NCBI GenBank assembly: GCA_944327275.1
Contig: CALVHB010000040.1
Location: forward strand, 62,001-126,000
Origin: Candidatus Gastranaerophilales bacterium
GTDB taxonomy: Bacteria; Cyanobacteriota; Vampirovibrionia; Gastranaerophilales; Gastranaerophilaceae
Reading direction: 5' to 3'
Length of the DNA: 64,000 bases
The translations under genes and the position numbers were made by a program. The notes under the pieces are model-generated. The model saw nothing but the letters and a program-made list of their open reading frames with translations, was not told the origin of the DNA and made no database searches. Shown one piece after another: positions 17,863-27,011 of the stretch (positions are counted from its first letter, which is position 1; the number at the start of each line of letters is the position of its first letter).

Positions 17863-17912
17863 AAAAAACATGTTTTTAGTTGCTAATAAAATCATACAAA
17901 AAACATGTTTTT
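17863..17912. repeat. Two identical palindromes A6CATGT5, 35 bases apart
   Basis: AAAAAACATGTTTTT occurs at 17863-17877 and 17898-17912, upstream of the F-x-G protein gene and downstream of recA. The centres are 35 bases apart, close to whole helical turns. They could be operator sites, or a terminator remnant for recA. A related AAACATGTTTTT is at 19047-19058. Confidence 0.45.
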
Positions 17913-17964
17913 CTATAATTTCTTGATATATGTGTGTTTCAGCTATTCATAAAACTTTACAATG

Positions 17965-18990
17965 CTATGCTGCTGCTAACTTTTCTCTTACAAGAGTTTC
18001 AATTTGGTTTAATATATCAGGATTTTCAGATAAGAAATCACGAGCTTTGTCTCTTCCTTGTCCTAATTTTTCTTCGTTAAAACTAAACCAAGAACCAGCT
18101 TTTTTTACAATATCTAAATTAACTGCTACATCAAGGATATTACCTATTTTGCAAATCCCTTTACCGAATATAATATCAAATTCTGCAGTTCTGAAAGGAG
18201 GAGCTACTTTATTTTTTAGTACTCTTACTCTGACATGATTCCCGACATCACCATCTTCGCCTTTAACGCCTTCTGTTCTCTTGATTTCCATACGAACTGA
18301 AGCATAATATTTCAAGGCATTACCACCGGTTGTAGTCTCAGGGTTACCATACATAACTCCAATTTTCATTCTTAACTGGTTAATAAAAATAACAGTAGTG
18401 TTGGTCTTACCTATAATACCTGTCAATTTTCTCAAAGCCTTACTCATTAAACGAGCTTGAAGTCCCATTTGTTGATCTTCCATAGACCCTTCAATTTCAG
18501 CTTTTGGAACCAATGCAGCTACTGAGTCGACAACTACAACATCAACAGCTCCGGAACGAACTAATTCTTCTGTAATATCAAGAGCTTGTTCTCCAGTGTC
18601 AGGCTGTGAAATTAACAAATCATCAATTTGGACTCCTAAATTTCTAGCATATTCAGGATCCAAAGCATGCTCCGCATCAACAAACGCTGCAATACCGCCA
18701 CGTTTTTGGCATTCTGCAACTATGTGTTGAGCCAAAGTTGTTTTACCGGAACTTTCAGGTCCATAAATTTCAATTATACGTCCACGAGGAATACCACCTA
18801 TTCCTAAGGCTACGTCAAGAGATAATGCTCCGGTTGGTATAGCATCAACATTAACTGTAGCTTTATCTCCAAGTTTCATTATTGAACCTTTACCAAAATC
18901 TTTTTCTATTTTTTCGATAGCAAGCTTAAGGGCTTTACTTCTTTCATCCATATTAGAAGATGTCTCTGTATCTTTTTCTTTTAAAGCCAT
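17965..18990 (-). CDS. recA: Recombinase RecA
   Basis: RecA forms filaments on single-stranded DNA, drives homologous pairing and triggers LexA self-cleavage. The 341-residue sequence has the Walker A motif GPESSGKTT, the conserved [11 protein letters not shown], Walker B near [12 protein letters not shown], and loop 2 [21 protein letters not shown]. The length is typical and the sequence is complete. AAAGGA lies just upstream of the ATG. No clear LexA box is seen directly upstream. The upstream neighbour on the same strand is an HTH/coiled-coil protein. Confidence 0.98.
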   Translation of the reverse strand: MALKEKDTETSSNMDERSKALKLAIEKIEKDFGKGSIMKLGDKATVNVDAIPTGALSLDVALGIGGIPRGRIIEIYGPESSGKTTLAQHIVAECQKRGGIAAFVDAEHALDPEYARNLGVQIDDLLISQPDTGEQALDITEELVRSGAVDVVVVDSVAALVPKAEIEGSMEDQQMGLQARLMSKALRKLTGIIGKTNTTVIFINQLRMKIGVMYGNPETTTGGNALKYYASVRMEIKRTEGVKGEDGDVGNHVRVRVLKNKVAPPFRTAEFDIIFGKGICKIGNILDVAVNLDIVKKAGSWFSFNEEKLGQGRDKARDFLSENPDILNQIETLVREKLAAA

Positions 18991-19038
18991 TTTATGTTCC
19001 TTTAACTATTTTTAAATGTTTGTACTGATTAAAAATGC

Positions 19039-19536
19039 CTATTCCCAAACATGTTTTTCTTTTTTCTTATAAAAACCTAAACCTACCGGTTTATAAGAGT
19101 TAAGGTCATTTTTTAATTGATAAATTTCTTTATTTAAATCAATAATTTTTTGTCTTAAAGTTTCATTATCTGTTTTGCATCTTATAAGTTCTACAACAAC
19201 CTCATCCATGCCTTCAAGTTTTTCGTCAATAACTTTTGAAATTCTGTCACTGAGGCTATTTTCCATTTCTTTTAAAGAGCTTAAAATATTACTTATAGCA
19301 CTTGACTGTTTAGTTGCAACAGTTGCCGGAGGTAATGTAGCATTTTTCATTGCTTGAACCTTTCTGAGGTTTTTCACCTCTTCATAAGAGAAATATGTCT
19401 GACCTTTGCTGTTTTTTCTCGGCAAAATGGAGGCACGTTTGCATAATTCAACAATCTCTTTATTATCTGTTTTAAGAATACTTCTCACTTCCTGCGGAGA
19501 TAAAGTTTTCCCCTTTAACTCTTGTTCTAATATCAT
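19039..19536 (-). CDS. HTH and coiled-coil protein of unknown function
   Basis: This 165-residue protein begins with a putative MerR/excisionase-like winged helix (residues 12-60, SPQEVRSILKTDNKEIVELC then QTYFSYEEVKNLRK). A predicted coiled coil follows (about 80-150) and the tail is aromatic and basic (GLGFYKKKEKHVWE). It may be a DNA-binding organiser or regulator, but no specific family is recognised. GAGGGA lies 7 bases before the ATG. It is upstream of recA on the same strand with a 48-base gap, so co-transcription is possible. Confidence 0.6.
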   Translation of the reverse strand: MILEQELKGKTLSPQEVRSILKTDNKEIVELCKRASILPRKNSKGQTYFSYEEVKNLRKVQAMKNATLPPATVATKQSSAISNILSSLKEMENSLSDRISKVIDEKLEGMDEVVVELIRCKTDNETLRQKIIDLNKEIYQLKNDLNSYKPVGLGFYKKKEKHVWE

Positions 19537-19711
19537 CTTATATCCCTCAAAATTTCTCCATTAATATTGTATTTTACATATAGAAAAAAGACAAATATTT
19601 TTACAATCTTGTAACATCACTTAATATACAAAAATCATCTGTACGGTTTATTTAAAATACTTGCCTAATCTCGTAATTTTTTATTATAATTTTATAAAAA
19701 GGGTGGTTTTT

Positions 19712-20542
19712 ATGAAAAAGTTTTTAGTATTATTAGCTTTGATGATGTCTGCAGTTAGTGTGAATGCGGCGGATTGGAAACAAGTTGAGACAAGTATACC
19801 AAACTTTAGTTTGTATATTGATATGGATTCGTTAAAACCTTTGAATGATGAAGAATTTTTGTACGCAATAAAATATATTCCAAAAGGTTCTGTAGAAAAA
19901 GTTGCTTATATCAAATCTAACATAAATACAAATTATGTTGGTATAATAACTGCTGGTGATTATGAACTGGAGAAATACAGACCAAGTGCAGTATTTTTTA
20001 ATCCGAGAGTTTTTATGAAGCCTCTTAAAGATGGTTCATTTTTAGTTTTCTCTCATAAATATGTAGCATCGCTTTATGAGAAAGAAGACAGATTAGCAAA
20101 TTACGATTCTAAAGTAGTCATTGGTGGGGAAAAATCTTTGCCAACAAATATGCAAAAAACTAAAACTTCAGAAGTAGATAAATCGAATATTAAACCTGTT
20201 GCCTACAAAACAATGACAGCAAAATTCCAAGAAGAAATTGCTGTTGATAATTTACAGGATTATGTAAAATCTGTTGGTATTATATTGAATAAAAATTGGA
20301 ATCCTCCAAAATCAGGTCGTAACTCAAGAGCTGTTGTAATAGTTTCTCTAGACTCTTCCGGAGGAATCGACAGATACTATTTTGCCCAAAAATCCGGAGA
20401 TGATTTGACTGATAGGTCAATTATTTCAGCTATTGAAAAGACAGTACCTTTTCCAAAAGCATCATTTATGAAGAAGAATAGCAAAGATTTGATTTATCAA
20501 TTTGTTTTTGAGTACAAAAAGTTCAAAAAATCTGTTATGTAA
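19712..20542 (+). CDS. Periplasmic protein with TonB/TolA-like C-terminal domain
   Basis: The N-terminus is a clear signal peptide (MKKFLVLLALMMSAVSVNA, cut before ADW). Residues 20-130 form an unassigned beta-rich domain that starts WKQVETSIPNFSLYIDMDSL, similar in feel to small surface-adhesion or DUF domains. The C-terminal 90 residues (ILNKNWNPPKSGRNSRAVVI ... TVPFPKASF) match the TonB/TolA C-terminal pattern. It has no membrane anchor after the signal peptide, unlike TonB itself. I chose ATG 19712 with GGGTGG upstream over the longer frame from 19661. Confidence 0.7.
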   Translation: MKKFLVLLALMMSAVSVNAADWKQVETSIPNFSLYIDMDSLKPLNDEEFLYAIKYIPKGSVEKVAYIKSNINTNYVGIITAGDYELEKYRPSAVFFNPRVFMKPLKDGSFLVFSHKYVASLYEKEDRLANYDSKVVIGGEKSLPTNMQKTKTSEVDKSNIKPVAYKTMTAKFQEEIAVDNLQDYVKSVGIILNKNWNPPKSGRNSRAVVIVSLDSSGGIDRYYFAQKSGDDLTDRSIISAIEKTVPFPKASFMKKNSKDLIYQFVFEYKKFKKSVM

Positions 20543-20546
20543 ACAT

Positions 20547-20580
20547 AAAAAAAAGAACTCTTAAAAGAGTTCTTTTTTTT
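20547..20580. terminator. Bidirectional terminator between TonB-like gene and rpmB
   Basis: GAACTCTT/AAGAGTTC is flanked by an A run on the left and eight T residues on the right, between two convergent genes. Confidence 0.85.
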
Positions 20581-20598
20581 AATACGTATTTCCAAAAC

Positions 20599-20790
20599 TT
20601 ACACAGCTTTTTGAACTTTGCCTGCTCTTAGGCAAGATGTGCAAACTTTGATTCTTTTAACTGTTCCGTTAACATTTACCTTAACTGATTGTAAGTTAGG
20701 TTCTTGAGTGTGAACAATTTGTTTATGCGAGAATGTTAATTTCGCTGCTTTAATCGGTGCTTTACCGCATACATCACATTTTTTTGACAT
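20599..20790 (-). CDS. rpmB: 50S ribosomal protein L28
   Basis: This 63-residue basic protein matches bacterial L28: MSKKCDVCGKAP at the start, the central SHKQIVHTQEPNLQ and a C-terminal CTSCLRAGKV. The two CxxC pairs suggest the zinc-binding form. AAGGAAAT lies about 8 bases upstream of the ATG. It is a single gene. Confidence 0.95.
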   Translation of the reverse strand: MSKKCDVCGKAPIKAAKLTFSHKQIVHTQEPNLQSVKVNVNGTVKRIKVCTSCLRAGKVQKAV

Positions 20791-20993
20791 AATTTCAATT
20801 TCCTTTTCTAGCTAGTTTGTGTATTCTCATCATATATTAAAAATCAGAAAAATCAAGCAGCATGTTAAAATACTTTAAGTCATGTCTTCAAATACCTTAT
20901 TTCAGCTGTTTTTAGCCGGTACTTGAATAAAATTTTGTCTTATGCTATATTCCAGATAAGAACAATTTATAATATTTATTAGGGTATGGAAAT

Positions 20994-21557
20994 ATGAAAA
21001 GTTCAACTATCAGAAGATCAAATTTATCTAAGGAAAAAATGGCAGTACTTGAAGCATTGTCAAAGTATAATTCAACATATCATGACAACTCTCCAAGTGT
21101 TTATGTAAGACCTAACAAAGAAAAAGAGTTGGATATTTTGTGGCAGAATTTTAAGATTAACCAAAAACAAGAAAAATCTCCAAATATTTATCTTGCAACA
21201 GGTTTTATTGGTGGTGCCGTTGTTATGTTGATTTTGATGGTGTTGATAAGTTTTTCCGCAAACGGACTTAATGCGTTTAAAGAAAACTTGGCATCGTCTC
21301 CTGCTCCTGTGAAAAAAGAAAAGTTGGGCTTGAGTTTCATTCCGTCTTCATCTGAAAAGACTGAGGAGGCTGTTGCTACAAATGAACAGTACACTGTCCA
21401 AAGTGGTGATACTATGGAAGCTATTTTAATAAGATTTTATGGCTCATATAGTAAAGAAAAAGAGTCTCTTGTTTTGAAGACAAATAACTTGACAAACCCT
21501 AATAAGTTATCAATCGGTCAAAAGTTAATTATTCCGATGGAAGAACAAGCTCAATAA
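20994..21557 (+). CDS. Single-pass membrane protein with C-terminal LysM domain
   Basis: This 187-residue protein has a charged cytoplasmic N-terminus (about 60 residues), one membrane helix (FIGGAVVMLILMVLISF, about 70-86) and a C-terminal LysM domain (YTVQSGDTMEAILIRFYGS ... LSIGQKLIIPM, about 133-182). LysM domains bind the glycan chains of peptidoglycan. It probably tethers the inner membrane to the wall or helps at division, but no enzyme domain is present. AGGGTATGGA precedes the ATG. Confidence 0.85.
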   Translation: MKSSTIRRSNLSKEKMAVLEALSKYNSTYHDNSPSVYVRPNKEKELDILWQNFKINQKQEKSPNIYLATGFIGGAVVMLILMVLISFSANGLNAFKENLASSPAPVKKEKLGLSFIPSSSEKTEEAVATNEQYTVQSGDTMEAILIRFYGSYSKEKESLVLKTNNLTNPNKLSIGQKLIIPMEEQAQ

Positions 21558-21573
21558 ACAAATAAAATTATAT

Positions 21574-21605
21574 AAAAAAACGGTCTTTATCGACCGTTTT
21601 TTTAT
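21574..21605. terminator. Bidirectional terminator between LysM gene and rarA
   Basis: CGGTC/GACCG with a TTTATC loop is flanked by seven A residues on one side and seven T residues on the other. Confidence 0.88.
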
Positions 21606-22834
21606 TTTGTGTATTTTCTGTTTATAAGTTCATCCGGTAAAAATTGTTGATATTCTCCAGGAGCATCATGTGAATATACATATCCTATGCCAAAACCGTA
21701 GTTTTTAGCATCTTTGTAATGAGCATCTCTCAGGTGCATTGGAGGAGGATAATCTTTCCCTGTTGAAATATCGTGTAGAGCTGCATCAATTGCGCATACT
21801 GTTTCATTTGATTTAGGAGCTCTTGCTACGTATATTACAGCTTGTGCCAGTGGAATTCTTCCTTCAGGAAGTCCTAAAAGTTCAACTGCCTTATATGCAT
21901 TAATTGCAACATTTAAAGCGTTTGGATCTGCATTCCCAACATCTTCTGCTGAACAGGTGATTAATCTTCTTGCTATAAACCTTGGATCTTCTCCAGCTGC
22001 TATCATTTTAGCTAGATAATAAATTGCCGCATCAGGATCTGAGCCTCTTAAGCTTTTTTGAAAAGCAGATGCACAATCGTAATGTTCTTGTTGAGAATAA
22101 CGTGTATTTCTTTTTTGACAAATTTCTTCAATAATTTTTACGGTTAAGTTACGTCTGTTATCTTTTAAATCGCTTGCAAAATAAGCATTTTCAACAATAT
22201 TTAATGCATATCTTGCATCCCCTCTTGCAAGGTTAATGATAAAATCTATAGCTCCAGACTCGCAGTCCATTGGTAGGTAATTTTTTGCAAGATAAGCAAA
22301 GCCTTTTTTGATGATTTTGTCCATACTTCTATCGTCAATAGAATTTAATCTAACGACTTGAACTCTTGAAAGTAGAGCTGGGACAACCTGAAAGGATGGA
22401 TTTTCTGTAGTTGAGCCTATTAGGAATAGTGTCCCGTTTTCAAGGTGCGGTAACAATGCATCTTGTTGGGTTTTTGAATATCTGTGAATTTCATCTATAA
22501 ATAAAATTGTTTTAATCCCGCTTCTCAGAGCTTCTTTGGCATTTTCAACAGCATCTTTTATATCCTTCACTCCGGATGTTACGGCTGATATTTCAATAAA
22601 ATTAGCATTTGTCTTAGTGGCAATAAGTCTTGCAAGAGTTGTTTTGCCACATCCGGGTGTACCCCAAAAAATTAGTGAGAATAATCGGTTTGTTTTAAGT
22701 AAATTTAAAATCGGACTGTTAGGAGATACAACGTTACTTTGTCCTAAAAAATCTTCAAGAGTTTTAGGTCTTAGGATTTCTGCAAGTGGAACTTGTTTAT
22801 TTTGATTTTCTAATTCCGTAAATAAATTATTCAT
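21602..22834 (-). CDS. rarA: Replication-associated recombination protein A (RarA/MgsA AAA+ ATPase)
   Basis: RarA is a clamp-loader-like AAA+ ATPase that acts at stalled replication forks. The 410-residue protein shows LRPKTLEDFLGQ, Walker A GTPGCGKTT, Walker B LFIDEIHR, sensor GSTTENPSF and the C-terminal tetramerisation region ending in a typical YPPPMHLRDAHYKDAKNYGFG stretch. The length is normal for the family. No ribosome site is visible; a TGT-TAAAAT box ends 6 bases before the ATG. Confidence 0.95.
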   Translation of the reverse strand: MNNLFTELENQNKQVPLAEILRPKTLEDFLGQSNVVSPNSPILNLLKTNRLFSLIFWGTPGCGKTTLARLIATKTNANFIEISAVTSGVKDIKDAVENAKEALRSGIKTILFIDEIHRYSKTQQDALLPHLENGTLFLIGSTTENPSFQVVPALLSRVQVVRLNSIDDRSMDKIIKKGFAYLAKNYLPMDCESGAIDFIINLARGDARYALNIVENAYFASDLKDNRRNLTVKIIEEICQKRNTRYSQQEHYDCASAFQKSLRGSDPDAAIYYLAKMIAAGEDPRFIARRLITCSAEDVGNADPNALNVAINAYKAVELLGLPEGRIPLAQAVIYVARAPKSNETVCAIDAALHDISTGKDYPPPMHLRDAHYKDAKNYGFGIGYVYSHDAPGEYQQFLPDELINRKYTK

Positions 22835-22840
22835 AGTATA

Positions 22841-22849
22841 ATTTTAACA
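22841..22849 (-). promoter_or_regulatory. Extended -10 box of rarA, likely leaderless start
   Basis: On the minus strand TGTTAAAAT is followed by TATACT and then the ATG. The box-to-ATG distance is 6 bases and no Shine-Dalgarno site fits between. Confidence 0.5.
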
Positions 22850-22869
22850 TCAAAGAAAAAAGGTGTCTA

Positions 22870-24090
22870 ATGAAAAAGTTTCTTTTAATATTTCTGATTA
22901 TCATTTTGGTGGTATTGTGTTTCCCTTTAAAAAAGGAAAGTAAATCATCTGTAAAAGAAGTTACGTTTTGGACTTTGCAAATGAATGATTTCGCACCTTA
23001 CATAAATAATGTCATTGCGAATTTTGAACGTGATAATCCAAACGTGAAAATAAAATGGGTTGATGTCCCATTTTCTGAAGGAGAAAAAAGAACTCTTGCA
23101 GCGGTATTAAGTAATAATCCTCCTGATTTAATAAACTTAAATCCTGATTTTGCATCTCTTTTAGCCCAAAGAGGCGCTTTATTTGAAATTAATACTGAAT
23201 ATGCTGAGCAGTTTAATAATTCTGTAATTAATTCATTGAAAATCGACGGAAAACTTTATTCATTACCTTGGTATGCAACGTCTGCAGTGACGATTTATAA
23301 CAAAAAATTATTGGAACAAGCCGGAGTGCAATTGCCTGCCACTTATGAAGATTTAGCTAAAATAGCACCTGTAATAAAGGAAAAAACCGGAGCTTATGTT
23401 CTGCTTCCTAATATAACTGAAAATGATACAATGCTCAGAATTCTTAATAAATATGGAGTAAACTCCGCTGAAAACATTAATTCTCAGCAATCTCAAGATG
23501 TTTTTAAAATGTTCAAGTCTCTATACGAAAAAGATTTGATTCCTAAAGAATCAATTACTCAAACTCATAGAGAAGCTTTGGAAAAATATATGGCTGAAAA
23601 CATTGTATTTTTCCAAGCAGGTGCAAATTTCTTAACAATGATAAAAGAGAATGCTCCTTCTACATATAAAAATACTGATGTAGCTCCACAAATTACAGGA
23701 AAACTGGGGCAAAATGACTTTTCATTGATGAATTTTGTAATTCCACTGAAAGCTCAAAATAAAGATGAAGCATTAAAGTTTGCTCTATTTTTGACAAATT
23801 ATGAAAATCAACTCGAACTTGCAAAATTAACGAATGTTTTAGCAGTAAATGATAAAGCATTGAAAGATGAATTCTATACTAATTATGATAAAAATGATTT
23901 AATGTCGAAAGCTAGAGTAATAAGCGCATCTCAGTTAAATAAAATAGAGCCGCCTATGCGTCCATTAAAAAATCAAAAAGAGATTAATACTTTGGTAAAC
24001 ACTGCGGTACAACAGATCTTAATAGACAAAGACTCCATCCAGAATATTCTGAATGAAGTCTGTAAAAAATATAAAGAACTTATTCAATAG
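22870..24090 (+). CDS. Extracellular solute-binding protein of a sugar ABC transporter (family 1)
   Basis: This 406-residue protein has the family-1 binding-protein layout. A hydrophobic N-terminal export segment is followed by EVTFWTLQMNDF, FERDNPNVKIKWVDVPF, and a later SLPWYATSAVTIYNKKLLEQAG, typical of carbohydrate-binding lipoproteins. The VVLC near residue 17 is a poor lipobox, so it may be membrane-anchored by an uncleaved helix. No permease or ATPase gene lies nearby, which makes it an orphan. AAGGTG lies close to the ATG. The ligand is unknown. Confidence 0.88.
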   Translation: MKKFLLIFLIIILVVLCFPLKKESKSSVKEVTFWTLQMNDFAPYINNVIANFERDNPNVKIKWVDVPFSEGEKRTLAAVLSNNPPDLINLNPDFASLLAQRGALFEINTEYAEQFNNSVINSLKIDGKLYSLPWYATSAVTIYNKKLLEQAGVQLPATYEDLAKIAPVIKEKTGAYVLLPNITENDTMLRILNKYGVNSAENINSQQSQDVFKMFKSLYEKDLIPKESITQTHREALEKYMAENIVFFQAGANFLTMIKENAPSTYKNTDVAPQITGKLGQNDFSLMNFVIPLKAQNKDEALKFALFLTNYENQLELAKLTNVLAVNDKALKDEFYTNYDKNDLMSKARVISASQLNKIEPPMRPLKNQKEINTLVNTAVQQILIDKDSIQNILNEVCKKYKELIQ

Positions 24091-24095
24091 ATGAT

Positions 24096-24548
24096 TTAAC
24101 AGTAGAATCCAAAAGGACTAAAGAAGCTTGGCATTCCAAGCCCAAACCCAAATCTGCCAAATCCGCAGCCAAATCCCGGATTAAAAAATCCTCCACCGAA
24201 AGGCCCGCAACCATATATACTGGATGTCATAAATGGAGAGCATCCAAATATCCCGAACGGAGATGAAAGCATAGCAGCATTCATTGTTCCGACAGTTCCA
24301 TAGTAATTTGATACAGGATTGCCGTAACCGGCTGCGCTATTTACTGCATAGCCCAAGTAACTTCCGGTATGCCTTTGAATTTCTCTGGAGGCTTCATTCC
24401 TTAAAGCTCCATTCATTATATTATATCCAAAATCCATAAGCGCAGTTCCTGCAGGAACTCCGTTGTTTCGCGCATTTACCATTCCCATGGTACTTCCCAT
24501 GAGAGCGTTAAAATTGCTTAATGCGTATATAGCGTTGTCTAAACTCAT
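24096..24548 (-). CDS. Small Gly/Phe-rich protein of unknown function
   Basis: No family is recognised. Residues 1-95 are a mildly hydrophobic, Asn/Ala/Met-rich region. Residues 96-150 are low-complexity and rich in Gly, Phe, Pro and Cys (for example GCGPFGGGFFNPGFGCGFG), ending in Cys. There is no signal peptide. GAGAGA precedes the ATG, and a TATAAT box is nearby. The protein could be structural or self-assembling. Confidence 0.55.
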   Translation of the reverse strand: MSLDNAIYALSNFNALMGSTMGMVNARNNGVPAGTALMDFGYNIMNGALRNEASREIQRHTGSYLGYAVNSAAGYGNPVSNYYGTVGTMNAAMLSSPFGIFGCSPFMTSSIYGCGPFGGGFFNPGFGCGFGRFGFGLGMPSFFSPFGFYC

Positions 24549-24720
24549 AGTAATCTCTCTATTATATACTTCGTATATATATAAAGTAGATTTTTATATA
24601 AAAATTGCTAAGATTTTCTTATTTGTTAACTATTGTAAAGAACTATTCTTAAACCTTAAAGTTTCTTCCATAAATAGCCGAATACAATAATAAGGAAACA
24701 AAAAAAAGGGATTTTGTAAA

Positions 24721-25218
24721 ATGGCAATGAGTGTTTATAATGCACAATATAAATTAGGGATTGATACAAGTGTTTTAAAACAAGTATCTCAAGAAATTTT
24801 GAAACGTGCTGCTGAAAAAAACAGCCAATATAACACTACATCTGCAAATAATATTTTCAAAACAACAGATTTAGGTATTGATTTATATAAAGGAAATGTT
24901 GATACACAAGTTGCACGTCAAGTCGCAATGAATAATTCAGGTTTTCAAGTTCAATTAAATAATGAAGTATTGCAGTCTATTCAATACTTAAATGCAAAAG
25001 CTGCACAAAATGTTCAAAAAAATGTTGAAGGTAAAATTACAGTTGCATTGAATGAAGGAGTTGGTAATACTCAAAAAACAGAAGCAGCTCCTGTATTTAA
25101 CAGTATTGTAAGTTTGGCTGCAGGAAAAGACAAAAACGGCTCAGCACCTTCTTATAAGGGTGAATTCTTGTTTATCAAAAAAGATAAAGAAAAAGATGAA
25201 GTTAATGCAGTTGCTTAA
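24721..25218 (+). CDS. Hypothetical Asn/Gln-rich cytoplasmic protein
   Basis: This 165-residue protein is not recognised. It has no signal peptide or membrane segment. It is rich in Asn, Gln, Val and Lys, with helical regions such as VLKQVSQEILKRAAEKNSQY and a charged KKDKEKDE tail. An AAAAAAAGGG stretch lies about 9 bases before the ATG. It is flanked by oppositely oriented orphan genes and seems monocistronic. Confidence 0.55.
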   Translation: MAMSVYNAQYKLGIDTSVLKQVSQEILKRAAEKNSQYNTTSANNIFKTTDLGIDLYKGNVDTQVARQVAMNNSGFQVQLNNEVLQSIQYLNAKAAQNVQKNVEGKITVALNEGVGNTQKTEAAPVFNSIVSLAAGKDKNGSAPSYKGEFLFIKKDKEKDEVNAVA

Positions 25219-25242
25219 CGAATAATAAGTACGAACTTCCGA

Positions 25243-25647
25243 TTATCTGTCTTTGTCGTTTTTTAGTTCATTAGCGATATTATAGAACTCTTTTTCAAGT
25301 TCTTGTTCTGCGCTTTCTTGTTTTCTTTGATTTTTGTCTTGGTTTTTGCCGGAGTTTTGTTCTTTCTCTTTTTGTTCGGCAATAGCTTTTTTCTTGGCAT
25401 TGATAACATTAGCAACATTCATCATTGCAAGAGAATTTAACGTTGCTCTTAAAACAGCGCTTCTGTCAGTATATTTTTGACTATCTTGATTTTCTTCTTC
25501 TTCGCCTTGTCTTTGCTGTGCAAAATATTCTCCGCCCTGTCCCATTTTGTCATCTTGGGTTTTAGCAGCAGTGCCGGAAATATCCCCACTTTTGAAATTG
25601 AAAGAGCCTCCGATTCCGAAGAATCCCGCTGATCTGTTATCGACCAT
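25243..25647 (-). CDS. Hypothetical highly charged protein
   Basis: No family is recognised. The 134 residues start with a Gly/Phe patch (FFGIGGSFNFKSG), which contains an F-x-F-K-x-G variant of the short motif seen in neighbouring orphans. A Gln/Glu-rich linker follows, then a helical segment with SAVLRATLNSLAMMNVANVI, and a Lys/Glu/Gln coiled-coil-like tail. GAGGG lies upstream of the ATG. There is no membrane segment. Confidence 0.5.
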   Translation of the reverse strand: MVDNRSAGFFGIGGSFNFKSGDISGTAAKTQDDKMGQGGEYFAQQRQGEEEENQDSQKYTDRSAVLRATLNSLAMMNVANVINAKKKAIAEQKEKEQNSGKNQDKNQRKQESAEQELEKEFYNIANELKNDKDR

Positions 25648-25879
25648 ATTCTAACCCTCTATGTGTGTTTATTCTATCTCGTGATAATGATACCAGATTG
25701 AATATTTTATTAACTCATCTGAATATATTATTTTGCTACCTTGTTAACAAATTTTAACAAAAGTTATCATAACTTTCTATTCTCCCTCCGGAGTAGCTTC
25801 ACAGGCCTGTTTTATACCTTGAAAAAAGCATTTAAATATGTTATTATGTTAATATATCGATAAAACAGGAAGGATATTT

Positions 25880-26608
25880 ATGAGAAGATTTAAGGGTTTT
25901 ACGCTAACAGAGTTGATGATTGCTCTTGCTGTAGTCGGTATAATTGTAGCTGTCGTTACTCCGGCGATTATGAGAACAAGACCTAATAAAAATAAGATGA
26001 TGGTAAAAAAGACGTTTTATGCAACTGAACAAATTGTAAGTACATTGATAAACGATCAAAGATTATATCCAGATGTTCATCTCGCTTGTGATGCTGAAGA
26101 TGGAACTGTTGATATTACTGACAATTTCTATTGTGCTTGGGGATTTGATTATACAAATGAAGTAAAGCACATGGGTGTTAAATATGGCGGTTCTGCGGAT
26201 AGCAATGGAGCTAAATCAAAATTCCTAGGATTGTTTAAGAGCAGCTTAAATGTTTCAAAGGATGATACAAGTGTTGCTGCTGTTAGTGGTGCGACAGGTG
26301 AAGATAGCATAAGACCTGTATTTTATACCAATGATGGTGCTAAATGGGATTTAACAGGTACAGTTGATGCCTGGGAAGATGGCCATGAAAAACCTGAAGA
26401 TGCGGGTATCGGAGAAATTCTTATAGATGTAAACGGTGATGATGGACCTAACTGCAGACAAGGCGAAGGCGATTGTGATGACGCAGGAAATGATTTTGAC
26501 CAATACGTTATAGAAGTTCTCGCAAGTGGTAAATTGCGTATTAGTGCAAGTGATAGAAAAGCAAGTGAGTTTGCTACAATTAACACATCTATCAGAGATA
26601 GTCTATAA
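25880..26608 (+). CDS. Type IV prepilin-like protein (pseudopilin)
   Basis: The N-terminus is a class III prepilin leader: MRRFKG then FTLTELMIALAVVGIIVAVV, with cleavage expected after Gly and Phe as the first mature residue, and Glu at +5. The mature domain (about 235 residues) is acidic and Asp/Gly-rich, with a DVNGDDGPNC stretch that resembles a calcium loop. Four or more cysteines could form disulfides. It probably belongs to a type II secretion or type IV pilus system, but no assembly genes are nearby. GGAAGGA precedes the ATG. Confidence 0.88.
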   Translation: MRRFKGFTLTELMIALAVVGIIVAVVTPAIMRTRPNKNKMMVKKTFYATEQIVSTLINDQRLYPDVHLACDAEDGTVDITDNFYCAWGFDYTNEVKHMGVKYGGSADSNGAKSKFLGLFKSSLNVSKDDTSVAAVSGATGEDSIRPVFYTNDGAKWDLTGTVDAWEDGHEKPEDAGIGEILIDVNGDDGPNCRQGEGDCDDAGNDFDQYVIEVLASGKLRISASDRKASEFATINTSIRDSL

Positions 26609-26956
26609 TAAAGCAATCGAGTAATCGCGCTTGAATTCTTTCAAGTGAGGAAAGTCCGTGCATTCAAGGACAGACAGCCGGGGAAATCCCGGACGGCGTG
26701 AGCCGGTGGATAGGACCACAGAAATGTAGACTGCTAACGACCTTTTAGGTACGAGCGATGGTGCAACGGTGAGTTAAGAGCTTCACCAGCGATATTGAGA
26801 AATATCGGCTAGGCAACCCCCTGTAGAATGCAAGGTTGAATTGGAGGTTATAAAGGCGGTCCGTCAACTCCAGAAAAACCGCTAGAGATTGGGAGTAATC
26901 CCATTACCAGACAGATGATTACTTAGAAACAGAACACGGCTTATGAGTTGCTTTAT
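26608..26956 (+). ncRNA. rnpB: RNase P RNA, class A
   Basis: RNase P RNA is the catalytic part of the tRNA 5'-maturation enzyme. The universal GAGGAAAGTCCG (from 26647) and the 3' ACAGAA...GGCTTAT element (near 26929-26944) are present. The two ends pair as helix P1 (ATAAAGCAA with TTGCTTTAT). The P1 strand starts at the last base of the upstream prepilin stop codon, so the promoter must lie in or at the end of that gene. A TATAAT at 26604-26609 looks promoter-like but would start transcription inside P1. Confidence 0.95.
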
Positions 26957-26964
26957 TTTTTTAA

Positions 26965-26998
26965 GAAAAAAGACCGATTTCTAATCGGCCTTTTTTTT
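26965..26998. terminator. Terminator downstream of rnpB
   Basis: CCGATT/AATCGG with a TCT loop, one A-C mismatch below and eight T residues after it. The mirrored A run lets it also end the minus-strand foldase gene. Confidence 0.88.
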
Positions 26999-27011
26999 AT
27001 TTAAGTATATA

